Assembly: GCA_964017185.1 (NCBI GenBank)
Contig: OZ024876.1
Span: 18,116,226-18,180,225, forward strand
Reading direction: 5' to 3'
Length of the DNA: 64,000 nucleotides
From: Rugalucina vietnamica
Taxonomy: Eukaryota > Mollusca > Bivalvia > Lucinida > Lucinidae
The position numbers and the translations under genes are program-made. Numbering within the stretch: position 1 is the stretch's first letter; every line of letters begins with the position of its first letter. Shown here piece by piece: positions 44,344 through 57,813 of this stretch. A model generated the notes under the pieces. That model saw only the letters and a program-made list of their open reading frames with translations. It was not told where the DNA came from and made no database searches.

Positions 44344-47300
44344 GCTGATCAGCTGTGCAGTAACTGCACAGATGAGCTGCGGCTTTTTTTTCGCTCATGC
44401 AGAATGATGGTTTACTGATACGTCTGCTCAAATAATAGAAATATGATATTGTAAATCACATCTCCTTTGGTGTTAAAAGATGGTTTAGAATTCTGCAGCA
44501 GATTGATATTTCTACAAAAATACATGTATGGGCATACCTTTGGCTGTTTCCTGAGATTCGGTGACAGCTTACAACTAGTAACATTACCCCTGGAAAAGTA
44601 AACAAACAGTTGTGAGATACATTATGAATAAACACCCATGTAATATACAGGTTTTACCTAAGTTGTAAAAATTGAAAAATTTCAGAAGAAATTTTTTTCA
44701 TATTTTTCTTATTTTGTACACGGTTCTAACGAGTACCCACAATCCATGTTTTGGAGCAAAAATAAGAAAAATAGACATACCCCAGTTTTGCTATATAAAA
44801 GTGGGGTATAAGGGGCTATATGTTACATGGAAATGTTATTCTGATGTAAGTTCCCTCACGAGTTGTCACATCAGGCTCAGAGCTTAAAAAATTGTTTTCA
44901 TGCTCAACTCAGCTGAGACCAAAATTTATCCTGCTCATAGATGTTAGAATGCCAACATAATCTTAACCTGAAATTTCTACCAATTTCAGTTATTTTAAGA
45001 TTTAAGAGCAGATTAAAATTACATGCTCAGCTGAGTTGAGCATGAATTATCGGGCCTGGACAAAAACAGGTCCACCAAGAAATGACTCGTTATAATGGAA
45101 AATGCATTTTTTTTTTTACCACAATTCCTCTTCTACTTAAATCCGAAATTTCAAGCTTCTAGCTCTTTTCTGTGCTTGTACAGCTCGGTTTGTGTCGGAC
45201 CTGTTTGGAAACCACATTGTTGGTTTTCCCATGAGGCGGCTCATTTTGTAGTAAAAAAGTTACCTATCATCTCCTACTATGAGAATGGGGTAGGTGGGGT
45301 TAAACTCTAGATGTGTCAGTTTGGTCTTCTTCTTCTGAGCCACCATCTGTTCACACAATGGCTCGTACTTGTTCACGTTCAGATCATACACAAATAACTG
45401 AAACAGCAGGGAAATCATTAACTCGTTACGAAAACCAGCCGTGCAATATACAGAGATTTTTACAGCTGGAAAATGAATTATTTCATTTCAGCCTGCGCGT
45501 GAGAACCAAACAATTTGGGTTCCGACCAGAGCCGACACATACTGGGCTGTACAGTCACAGAAGACGGTTAGAGGCTGGAAAGTTTGGATTTAGAAAGTAA
45601 TGGAATTGTACTATCCATGTAGCGAAAACAAAGGCGCTGATCAGCTTCGCAGTTACTGCGAAGCTGATCTGCACCTTTGTTTTCGCCTATGCAGATTGTT
45701 GGTTTTCCCATCCGGCGACTCATTTAAAGATGCCGCCATACTATATCCTATGTACTGAGAAACCATCTTAGGCATAGTGGTTAAGCCATTCCACTTGTCA
45801 ACCAGGGTTCGAGGATTTGAATGCGGGTTTTTTTCTGTCCTTCAGTTGAGATGACAAACTGAGGTCCCTTAAAAATGTCCAGCACAAACTTCTGACAAGG
45901 ATATAGTGTAATGAGGCTGTGTGCCAATAAGTAGTCAAATGGACCCAGTCTTCAGTACTGACTAATGGACAGAATCTCTACATACATATACAAAGCATAT
46001 ACAGATAAATGGTGGTCTAAAATTTTTAAGTTTTGTTGATTAAATAAGAAGGTTATAATTACTTTAAAATTCAGGAACCAGAGGACCAATGGTCCTGTAA
46101 AACGCTCACCTGAAACACGAGATACCAATAAACTTGTTTGACTAGAATGGTAATATACATGTATATAACCCCAGGGCCGGGTCAGAGCAACCCTTGGAGT
46201 CAATTTCTTTTTGAAAACATAAAACTTCAGTCCATTTGCCAATATACTGCAAGTTTTGCCCTTCAAATGACATTTTAACAATTTTCCCCATTCAAATGCA
46301 TGGGCGACCTATGTTGACCATGCCGTAAAATAGGTCAAGGCCATCCAAGGGTCACGATTTATATAAAATTTGTAGAGCCTGATGCTTCATGCCAAGTTTC
46401 AAAATCATAGGCCTTCTGGTTCTGGACAAAAAAGATTTTTAAAGGTTTTTGCTATTTATAGCCATGACGGCCATCTTGGTCATGTGACCTGGACCATTTA
46501 TATAAACTTTCGTTCCCCCTTCCTAAGGATGCTCCACATGAAGTTTGGCTTTGATTGGCCAAGCCATTTCAGAGAAGAAGATCTTTGAACATTATGATAA
46601 TATACATGTATATTACCCCGGGGTGGGGGCAGACCTGCCCCTGGGGTCCAATTTGTTTTAGAATCATAAATGTCAAGTCCCTTTGCCCATTTCCATTAAG
46701 TATTTTCCCTCAAATGACATTTTGACAATTTTCCCCATTCAAATGCATGGGCGACACATGTTGACCTTGCCATAAAATAGGTCAAGGTCATCCCAGGGTC
46801 ATGATCTATATAAACTTTGTAGAGCTCCTCACCCTGATGCTTCATGCCAAGTTTCAAAATCGTAGGCCTTCTGGTTCTGGAGAAGAAGATTTTTAAAGGT
46901 TTATGCTATTTATAGCCATGGCAGCCATCTTGGTCATGTGACCTTGACCAATTATACATACTTTCATTCCCACTTCCTAATAATGTTCCTCATAAAGTTT
47001 GGCTTTGATTGGCCAAGCAGTTTCAGAGAAGAAGATCTTTGAATATCACTGTAATATACATGTATATTGCCCCGGGGTGGGGCAGACAGACCCCTGGGGT
47101 CCAAATTTTTTCAGAATCATCAATCTTAAGTGCATTTGCCCATTTCCTGCAAGTTTTTCCCTACAAATGACATTTCAACACTTTTCCCAATTCAAATGCA
47201 TGAGTGAACTATGTTGACCTTGCCGTAAAATAGGTCAAGGTCATCCCAGTGTCATGATTTATATAAAATTTGTAGAACTCCAGTCACTGATGCTTCACAC

Positions 47301-50300
47301 CAAGTTTCAAAATCATTGGCCTTCTGGTTCTGGAGAAGAAGATTTTTAAAGTTTTTTTTTCTATTTATAGCCTTGGCAGCCATCTTGGTCATGTGACCTT
47401 GACCATTTATATAAACTTTCTTTCCCCCTTCCCAAGGATGCTCCATATGAAGTTTGGCTTTGATTGGCCAAGCGGTTTCAGGGGAGAAGACGTTTCATTA
47501 TTATGGAAATATACATGTATATAGCCCCGGGGCAGGGGCAGACACACCCCCAGGGGCTAAAATTTTCCATTAACATTAATCTTCTGTCCATTTGCCTATT
47601 CCCAGTTAGTTTTACCCATTTAATAGCATTTTACCATTTTTTCCCATTCAAATGCATTGGCGACCTAAGTTGACCTTGCCGTAAAATAGGTCAAGGTCAT
47701 CCTAGGGTCATGATTTATATAAACTATGATGGACCCACATCCCCGATACTACATACCAAGTTTCATGGAAATCGGCCCACTGGTTCTGGAGAAGAAGATT
47801 TTTAAAGGTTTTTGCTATTTATAGCCATGGCGGCCATCTTGGTCATGTGACCTGGACCATTTATATAAACTTTCGTTCCCCCTTCCTAAGGATGCTCCAC
47901 ATGAAGTTTGGCTTTGATTGGCCAAGCGGTTTCAGAGGAGAAGATCTTTGAAATTGTGAACGACGGACGACGACGGAGCATGGGTATACTATAAGCTCAC
48001 CTGTGAGCCTTCGGCTCAGGTGAGCTAAAAAATTAAGCAATTGCAACACAAGTCACAGTAAAGTGGCAATAAACTTTAAGGATAAAAAATAAGAATGCAG
48101 TGGATATATTTCCTCAGATTAAAGATAAACTCCTGCTGAATTAGATTAACATCAATTGACTCCTCCGCCAGCAAGGTATAGCCACGCCAACCCCTATTTC
48201 CTTAGACAAACATTGTGTTTTTGTACCTGTAAAAAGCACATGTTGGTTTGTTTGTCTAACCCACGTGTTGTCTAACCGTCATTGACCGTTAGCTAATGTG
48301 CACGTTTGAATGGTCAATATAAAATGAATATTAATGATGGGTGGTTTGACGGAGGACTCAATTACATGACAGCTGCGATGCCAGAAAACTGGTATTCCTG
48401 GTTTCCAACCAGATCTGACACAAACCAGTCTGAAAAGTAACAGAAGAAAGCTAGAAATTTCAGATTTAAGAAGAGAGATTGTAATATCTGAGAAGCGAAA
48501 ACATGGGCGCTGGTTACTGAACAGCTGATCTGCGTCTTTGTTTTTGCATATAGGTAAAAATAATCTAGTTTTCTAATGACGAGGTGTATGTGAAATGAGC
48601 CACCTCATGGGAAAACCAACAATTTGCATATGCGAAAACAAAGACGCAGAACAGCTTCATGGTAACCGCGAAGCTGATCAGCGCCTTTATTTTCGCTACA
48701 CGGATAGTACAATCCCTCTACTTCCTAAATAGGAAATTTCATGCTTCTAGCTGTTTTCTGTTACTGTGCAGTCCGGTTTGTGTCAGACCTGGTCGGACAC
48801 CACATTGTTTGTTTTCCCACGAGGCAGCCCACAAGAAAGAAAAGCCAACCTTTCCATCAGCTGTGACAGCAGCAAATACTGTGGAGGAGTATGGTGCCCA
48901 CGCTACATCACCCACAGAGTTGTTGAGGTCAAACGTGAACAAGGGTTTCCTGAAACATTCAAAAGTATGTGTGGCATGAAATTATTTCTAAATATACATG
49001 TAGTATGAATTTGTTAATTTGAACAAAGATTTTGAAAGTACTAAAATTTTCAGACATTGTTTGCTGGTCCTGAAAATTTCCATTATATTATTTTTTGTGA
49101 TTTTTTTTTTTTAAAGTTTGAACTCTCAATCGTTCGAAAGATTTTATGTTACCCCTTGCAATTTGAATTATTGAACTTAAGACTTTACTTCACATAATGA
49201 GCAGTATAGAGGGAAAGCCTGTTCCAGAGATTATATAAACTTCTTCACTTTTCATTCTAGACTGAGCACAATATCTAAAATGCTATAGATAGATTCTGAA
49301 ATAACCAAATGTGGTAGGAATTTCAGATTTACATTAGAAAAGCCTGTCATTTATTTTGCTGACAAATGTTAAAATGTCAACGACTTTTGGCATTTTAACA
49401 TTTATCAGCAACATAAATCTTAGTCTCAGACGTGTTGAGCATGAAATGTTTCATAAACTTGGAGCCTGGGCTTTCGCATATGCAAAAAAAAAAGTACAGA
49501 TCAGCTGCGCAGTACATCTGCACAGCTGATCAGCGCTTTTGTTTTCGCTTCTTCTTAATTCCAAAATTTTAAGCTTCTAGCCTGTTTCAGTGACCAGTTT
49601 GTGTCAGATGTGGCCAGAAACCTTCAGTCTTACTTGTTTGTGGAGTCTGGTCCTGAGTCATTCTTATCAGCTGTTGTTTTGGTTCCAACTTCCCAGATCT
49701 TCACTGTCCAGTCAGCACTGCACGTGAGGTAAATACGAGGGTGGTACGGGTTCCAGCGAACCTACAAATGTTTAGGATACATTCATTATTATAATAACAC
49801 ATTTTTTGTTGCTTTATGTCCTTGGTCAGCAGCAGTAGTCATGTTGGGCTAGTCATTTATCCTAGCCACACTGTTCCTCGGCAAGCTGTTAGCAGCAGGT
49901 ACCAGTATTCAGTGCACATTTCTTTTTTATTAACTTGCAAATGATTGTTCAGGAATCAGTGGACACTGAAGATTGGCCCTTCATGAGGATTGCTACCTTG
50001 TTGGGAAAGAGCTAGTCTTTCAGCTCTTCGAGTGTGTTGGAAAAATGTTTTGTTATGTTTATGTATTTTCTTTCCCACCTGGTGTCTATGTTGGTACATT
50101 AGATTTAATTGCATCGATTCCTGGTCCCTCTGTTCTTACTTTTCTCCAATTGTATGTTGTGGGCTTACCCATGTGGTGAAATAGGTGACATTTATTTGAT
50201 CAAAATGGCCAACATATTTGCAAAAGGAAAAGCTGTTTCTATCCCTACCTTATATACTGCCATATTATGAGCATCCATGGAATCTAAAAACTGACTACTG

Positions 50301-51451
50301 TACGCTTTAGAACATGTGTGGATCTTCCCCTCCTCTGATCCGACCAGAAACAGGTAATCATTCTTTGGGTGGAAGTCAAATGCTGTGCCACAGCCTGAAA
50401 TGTATTGTTTTAGATATTAAGCAAATTTTATATGAGGCTGTGCATAGGAAAACCAACAATTTGGTTTTCGGACCAGGTCCGACACAAACCGGGCTGTACA
50501 GTCACAGAAGATGGTTGGAAACTTGAAATTTTGGATTTAAGAAGAAGCGGGATTGTGCTATCTGTGTAGAGAAAATAAAGATGCTGAACAGCTGTGCAGT
50601 TACTGCACATCTGATCTGCGCCTTTGTTTTTGCCTATGAGGATTGTTGGTTTCCCCATGCGGCAGCTCATATTACATTTTTCATGCTTTATGGAGCATGA
50701 AAGCTTATTCTCTCATTAATGTTAAGATTGTTTTCAGCTTTTAAACATCACAGCATATTGCAATGGTATCCTGTTGATTGATGTTTACATACCAACACTT
50801 TTATTAAAGCTAACTTTTTACCAAAAATTCTCGGTTAAGAAAGTTTGATGCTGTATATAATGCAATATTTGTATTTTTTATTTTGTTGGTTATGTGTTCT
50901 ATCTTCCAAAATTTTTACTGTAAGTTAGTAAATAAATAAATGAGCTGCACCATGAGAAAACCAACATTTTGCATAAGCGAAAACAAAGGCACAGATCAGC
51001 ATCGCAGTAACTGCGAAGCTGATCAGCGCCTTTGTTTTCCTACACTGCTAGTACAATTCCTCTTCTTTATAAATCTAAAATTTCCAGCCTCTAGCTATCT
51101 TCTGTACTTGTAAAGCTCGATTGTGTCGGACCTGTTCAGAAACCACATTGTTTTTTCATGATGCGGCTTTAATAAAAGGTAGTTCTGCACAACCTTCAGG
51201 TTAATCATTTAAGAAACCATCGAAGAAAAATTCCCAAATTAATGCTAAACATTATCAACAGCCCTAGCACCTCACACAAATATGCTAAAAATTCTCAAGT
51301 ACCGCTGAATGTTGATCTTGGTACATGTACCATGATGTCCTTTAGACAGACAGGACAGACAGACAGACAAGACAGACAGACAGACAGACAGACAGACAGG
51401 GGGTCTTGTATTACTAACCTAGTGTTTATCTTGGTACCATCTGGTCCATCT

Positions 51452-51487
<36 letters not shown>

Positions 51488-54400
51488 GGGGCTCTTGTAT
51501 TACTAACCTAGAGTGTTTATCTTGGTACCATCTGGTCCATCTGAGGGGGTATCAGGTGATGCAAGCTTGATGATATCCTGGAATACTAGCTCATTCTGGA
51601 AATATATAGGCCATTATATTATCATGGGAAAACTGGCTTTTTGCACATGCAAAAACAAAGACCCAGTTGTAACTGCACAGCTGATCAGCGTTATTGTTTT
51701 TTCTTCATGAAAAGTACAATCCCTCTTCTTAAATTCTAAACTTTAAGCTCACAGCCATCTTCTATGATGGAAACCCTGAAGACCTGTTTTCTTGGGTCAT
51801 GGCTAATATAGGTAAACTGGTCAACATAAGTTAAGCATAGGCTTAAATTTTACCACAGGTTTAATGCAAAATCTGTCAACTATTTTGACACATTGTAATT
51901 TAACTGATTAATATTTTCGTTCAAATATGGGAGGCAAAGCAGCAATGATTCTCCTAACTTACCATATCCATTCTATCTAGCGCACTGTGCACTTGATTTT
52001 TAACACTTGTCTCCAAAATGTTATTAAAGTTTCATTCTACTTAGCGCACACAAAACTAAAACTGGGCTTATTGTCACATGCACCAATTTGAACAAATACA
52101 GTAGTTTGAACTAGTTTCACTCTTATCAATAAGGATTCCACAGAGCACCAGACATTTCAGAAACCATCCTGAACATCAGGAAAACATGTCCGTGCAATAT
52201 ATACCCCCTTAAACCCCACTTTTATATAGAATCAGAGGACCAATGGTCCTGTAAACGCTCACCTGAGACCTGAGATATATATATGTACCAATAAACTTGT
52301 TAGACTAGAATGGTACAATGCATGTATATAACCCTAGGGCAGGGTCAGAATAACTCCTGGAGTCAATGTCTTTTTCAAATCATAAAAATACAGTCCATTT
52401 GCCAATTAACTGCAAGTTTTGTCCTTCAAATGACATTTTAACAATTTTCTCCATTCAAATTGATGGGCCATCTAAGTTGACCTTGCCGTGAAATAGGTCA
52501 AGGTCATCCCAGTGTCATGATTTATACATATTTATGGTTCTGAAGAAGAAGATTCTTAAAAATTATTGCTATTTATAGCCATGGCGGCCATCTTGGTCAT
52601 GTGACCTTGACCATTTATATAAACTTTCATTTCCTCTTCCTAAGGATGCTCCACATAAAGTTTGGCTTTGATTGGCTAAGCAGTTTCTGAGAAAAAGCTG
52701 TTTGAATATTATGGTCATCAACATGTATAATATAGCTCCGGGGCAGGGGCAGACAACTCCTGGGCCTAAAATATTTTCATAAGCATAAATCTTTTGTCCA
52801 TTTGCTCATTCCTAGCAAGTTTTCTGCAATTACATGACATTTTCCTATTTTTCCCATTCAAATGCATGGGCGACCTAAGTTGACCATGCCGTAAAATAGG
52901 TCAAGGTCATGCCAGGGTCATGATTTACATAAACTTTGAAGAGCTCCATTCCCAGATGCTTCATACCAAGTTTCAAAATCACAGGCCTTCTGGTTATGAA
53001 GAAGAAGATTTTAAAACGTTTTTGCTATCTATAGCCATGGCGGCCATCTTGGTCATGTGACCATGACCATTTATACAAACTTTCATTCCCTCTTCCTAAG
53101 GATGTTCCACACAAAGTTTGGCTTTGATTGGCCAAGTGGTTTCAGAGAAGAAGATGTTTCAATATTATGGTCATATACAAGTATATAGCCCCGGGGCAGG
53201 GGCAGACAACCCCCTGGGCCCAAAATATTTTCTTAAACATAAATCTTCTGTCCATTTGCTCATTTCTAGCAAGTTTTCTGCCATTTAATTACATTTTCCT
53301 ATTTTTTCCCATTCCAATGCATGGGAGACCTAAGTTGACCATGCCGTAAAATAGGTCAAGGTCATCCCAGGGACATGATTTATATTAACTTTGTAGAGCT
53401 CCATTCCCAGATGTTTCACACCAAGTTTCAAAGTCATAGGCCTTCTGGTTCTGAAGAAGAAGATTTTTAAACGTTTTTGCTATTTATAGCCATGGCGGCC
53501 ATCTTGGTCATGTGACCTTAACCACTTATATAAACTTTCATTCCCCCTTTCCCAAGGATGCTCCACATGAAGTTTGGCTTTGATTGGCAAAGCGGTTTCA
53601 GAGAAGAAGATGTTTGAATATTATGGTCATATACATGTATATAGCCCCGGGGCAGGGGCAGACAACCCCCCAGGGGCTTAAATTTTCCATTAACATTAAT
53701 CTTCTGTCCATTTGCCTATTCCCAGTAAGTTTTACCCATTAAATAGCTTTTTACCATTTTTCCCATTCAAATGCATTGGCGACCTAAGTTGACCTTGCCG
53801 TAAAATAGGTCAAGGTCATCCTAGGGTCATGATTTATATAAACTATGATGGGCCCGCCTCCGGGCTTACCTCCCCGATGCTACATACCAAGTTTCGTGGA
53901 AATCAGCCCACTGGTTCTGGAGAAGAAGATTTTTAAACTTTTTGCTATTTATAGCCATGGTGGCCATCTTGTTCATGTGACCTGAACCATTTATATAAAC
54001 TTTCGTTCCCCCTTCCTAAGGATGCTCCACATGAAGTTTGGCCTTGATTGGCCAAGCGGTTTCAGAGGAGAAGATCTTTGAAATTGTGGACGACGGACGA
54101 CGACGGACGGACGCCGGAGCATGGGTATACTATAAGCTCACTTGTGAGCCTTCGGCTCAGGTGAGCTAAAAACTGGGGTATGCAGGGGTATACCCTTATT
54201 TCTCAAAACACAGATTGTGGGTACACGTTAGAACCGCCTCATCGAGTGTACCCCCCAAAATCGAGTGTACCCCCCAAAATCTATGCTTTGAGCAAAAATA
54301 AGAAAAATATCAAAAATTTTCTACTGAAAATTTTCAAGTTTTATGACTGGAGAAAAATCTGTATATTACATGGGCCTGTTTACGTAATGATGGCTGCAAA

Positions 54401-57400
54401 TTATTCCTTTAGTTTAACTGACTAAAACATGGATTATCTCTGAAAATCTAGCACATAGTGAAAGACAAATTGTACATTTAATTGAAACTTTGTATAATCA
54501 CACCATAAATTTTCTTGCCCAACTTGCTTCTTTGCACAAAGGTTCAACATGCTTACAACAGATTACTGGATGTAAGTGGTCCAGCTGAATCAAACCTCAA
54601 AATAAATACTGGCTCTGATGTTATAAAATGTTTATGCTCAACTCAACTGAGCATGAAATTTCAGACTGAACTAGCAAACACTGGTGGAAATTTCATGTTT
54701 AGATCACAAAAGGCAATAATTTATCCTGCTCATAAACATTATAATGCCAATAATTGTTGACATTTTAACATTTATAAGCAGGACAAATTTTAGTCTCAGC
54801 TAACTTGAGCATAAAAAAGTTTTATAATCTTGGGTCTCTGGATCTCACCTAAATCTACATCTCACCTTTAAGATAGTCCATTGTACAATTCTGCCATCTG
54901 AAGAAATTGAGTAGAAATTTAAGTTGTTCTCTAAATCATCCTTCTGCCATCTGACCTGTGAAAGAAACAGACCAAGCTTATTAGGCTGTACACTTTCAGA
55001 ATTATTATCAATGCCTTTTAAATAAATTAAACATTCAAATTTCTTTTCTTTTCCTTAGCAGAGTAATTTTTTATGGAAAATATGGCCCTGCAAAGCTTCA
55101 GGTATTTAAAATGTCAAAATGTCAATATTTTTGTTTTACTAACAATCTGGTTTGGTTTTCTTAGGGCTTCATTTCACAGCCAACAATTTGTCAGTCACAT
55201 CATAATTGAGCTGCTTTTTCCTGGGTATAAATTGCTACTATAGAGAGATATATGGCAGAAGTAGGACCTCTTGCTACTGATTCTGGTAATCTAACGCTGA
55301 GCCACTAACTAATGAAAAACTGAAGATTGAATTTATTACTGACCTTTAACAAGACTGTGTAAATTTGAACAATCGGGTTCATGTGTCAACTATTTCGATA
55401 CTTATTTGGATAATCTGTTTATATTGTTTGTATTGAGGTATGATGTCCCAGTCAATATTTTTCAGTCATGTCGGGACAGAGCCACTGCTTCCTGAATTGT
55501 AACCAGTAATCTGGGGAGTTAATGTGTCTTGCTCGAGGACACAACACGGTGCTGCCAGTAGGGATTGAACCTGGGACCTCTCGATTCGGTCCAATGCTCT
55601 ACCACTATGCCACCCCGGTCCCAAATTTGGATAATCATCCCGCAGTTCCATTACCTGCCATACAGGATCTGTGTGCTTGCCATTCTTTGCTGTACATCTA
55701 TGCATGGGCCCATCCTTCTTCTCAAAGTTTATAACTCCCACACTGCCATCATAGAAGCCCACAGCCACCATGTAGGGGTGTTCTGGGTGGATATCGAGGC
55801 ACATAACTCCGCTGTCCATCTCATAGACGTTTTCAGGGAATGAAGGGTTCTTCAGTGAGTAGAACAATAACATGCCATTGCCTTGCTTCATAAAGTCATC
55901 TGTAAATATGAAATGAGCCCCCGCATTAGAAAACCAACAGTCTACATATACGCCTTTGTTTTTCGCTACTCGGATAGTACAATCCCTGTTCTTCAATCCA
56001 AAATTCCAAACTTCTAGCCTATTTCTGTGAGTGTACTGCCCATTTTGTGTTGGACATGGTGGGAAACCCGGATTGACACAGGGGTATACATTTTTTTCTT
56101 ATTTTCAATCCAAAACATACATGTAGATTGTGGGTACTTGCTAGAACTGCCTCGGTGAGATGTTTAACGTGTACCCACAATCAATGTTTTGAGAAAAACC
56201 AATGAAATTTTCAATTTTTACAGCTTAAAAAAAGAATTCTACGTATATTGCATGGGCAAGCTTCTATAATGTGTTACTTAAAATGCTACTCACATGAACC
56301 AAATGAGACTGCAAATAGATCCTTATATCTGGGACTCCAGCACATAGATGTGACGGCCAGTTTCTTGGCTTTCTCGTAGCAGAATCTCCACAGAGGTAAC
56401 AGGGTACCATCCATGTCCCGGAACTCGTCCGACGGATCCTCGTAGTACTTGAAATCTGAATGACAAAGTAGGCAACAAAATATGAGACTGGGTGTCTTGA
56501 AACACATCAAAGGGGTCCTTGTAATGCTTGAAATATGAACAACAAAATTGGCAACAGAATAAGGGTCCTGGGGCGAGTAGTTCATGATTTGTTAAAATTT
56601 CAAATGGCTATTACAAATACAGTTATTTTTTGTTGAAAAAAAGTGAGATTATTGCAAAGGATTCTCACATTTTATCAACTTGCAAAGGATTCTCACATTT
56701 TATCAACAAAAAATGAGTGTATTTGCTTACGTAGTAGGCATTTACTTAACGAGTTGAGGTCTTAACAATGACATTAAGCTAACAAAGTTTTGAACAACTG
56801 GTGTAGTAAATTTTAACATAACTAAAAGGTGACATGTGGGTCATTTGTTTTTCTACAGCATTCTGTCCCCTATTATATTAAATATTGACCTCCACACCCA
56901 CTGAGTGTTTATATGTCAAATCTTTTAAAACTATGAGATGCAAAACCAAAGGGGCAGATCAGCTGTGCAATAAATGTGCAGCTGATCAGTGTCTTTGTTT
57001 TTTGTACATTAGTTATCTCTCTACTTTCTAAATCTGAACCATCTTACGTAGTTGAAATTTCAAGCCTCTAACCATCTTATGTAGTTGAAATTTCAAGCCT
57101 CTAACCATCTTGTGTAGTTGAAATTTCAAGCCTCTAACCGTCTTATGTAGTTGAAATTTCAAGCCTCTAACTATCTTATGTAAATGAAATTTCAAGCCTC
57201 TAACCATCATTTGTGGTTGTAAAGCCCATTATTAATTAACTACATTAATATTGGTATTTGTATGAATAAATCAGCCCGCATCATACGAATAAAAACTCGG
57301 CCAATATAGAATAAGTCGGCCAATACGAGAAAAACTGGGCCAATACGAGAAAAGTCGGCCAATATGAAAATGACGTCATTCAACGTTCTTTTTCAAAAGA

Positions 57401-57782
57401 AAATGGCAGCCATGTTTTCCTCCGCATCGCCGCTTATAAACTGCAGTTGTATTTGTAATATATGCTGCAACTGCAGTTACATTTATAGAATTAGAAATAA
57501 TTGTCAACAGTTATCGCTAATAAAAAGGATATACAGAATTCAGACGACGAATTTGGTTTTGTATCTAGATCTAGCCATTCTTGTATGAAAACATAAGGTT
57601 AGTTGGCATTTCACTACGACTTTCCAAGTCTCAAAAGCGCTTGTTTCATCTTTTGAAACTTTAATTATTTATCCAGGAAAATATAATGTTATTATAATTC
57701 ATTGGCCTTCTTCAAGAGCCGACTCACTAGATCAAGAATTTCGTGTCACCAAGCTATGGGCTGCTTTCCCGGGGATGTGTGT

Positions 57783-57813
<31 letters not shown>

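Noticed and set aside
45755-45870. Functional tRNA gene
   Set aside because: The box-B region is disrupted and no acceptor stem can be closed; it fits a SINE head better. The tRNA-like pieces at 41380-41505 and near 55250-55310 were rejected as tRNA genes for the same reason.
55466-55996. 176-codon minus-strand ORF taken as one gene
   Set aside because: It is a chance fusion of MITE-A intron sequence, the DNAI1 exon 55899-55655, and a SINE downstream of the donor. Splice signals and homology limit the coding part to the exon.
57028-57210. 60-codon frame with repeated RGLKFQLHK as a repeat protein
   Set aside because: The 33-bp repeat inside a MITE-A copy produces it; nothing supports translation.
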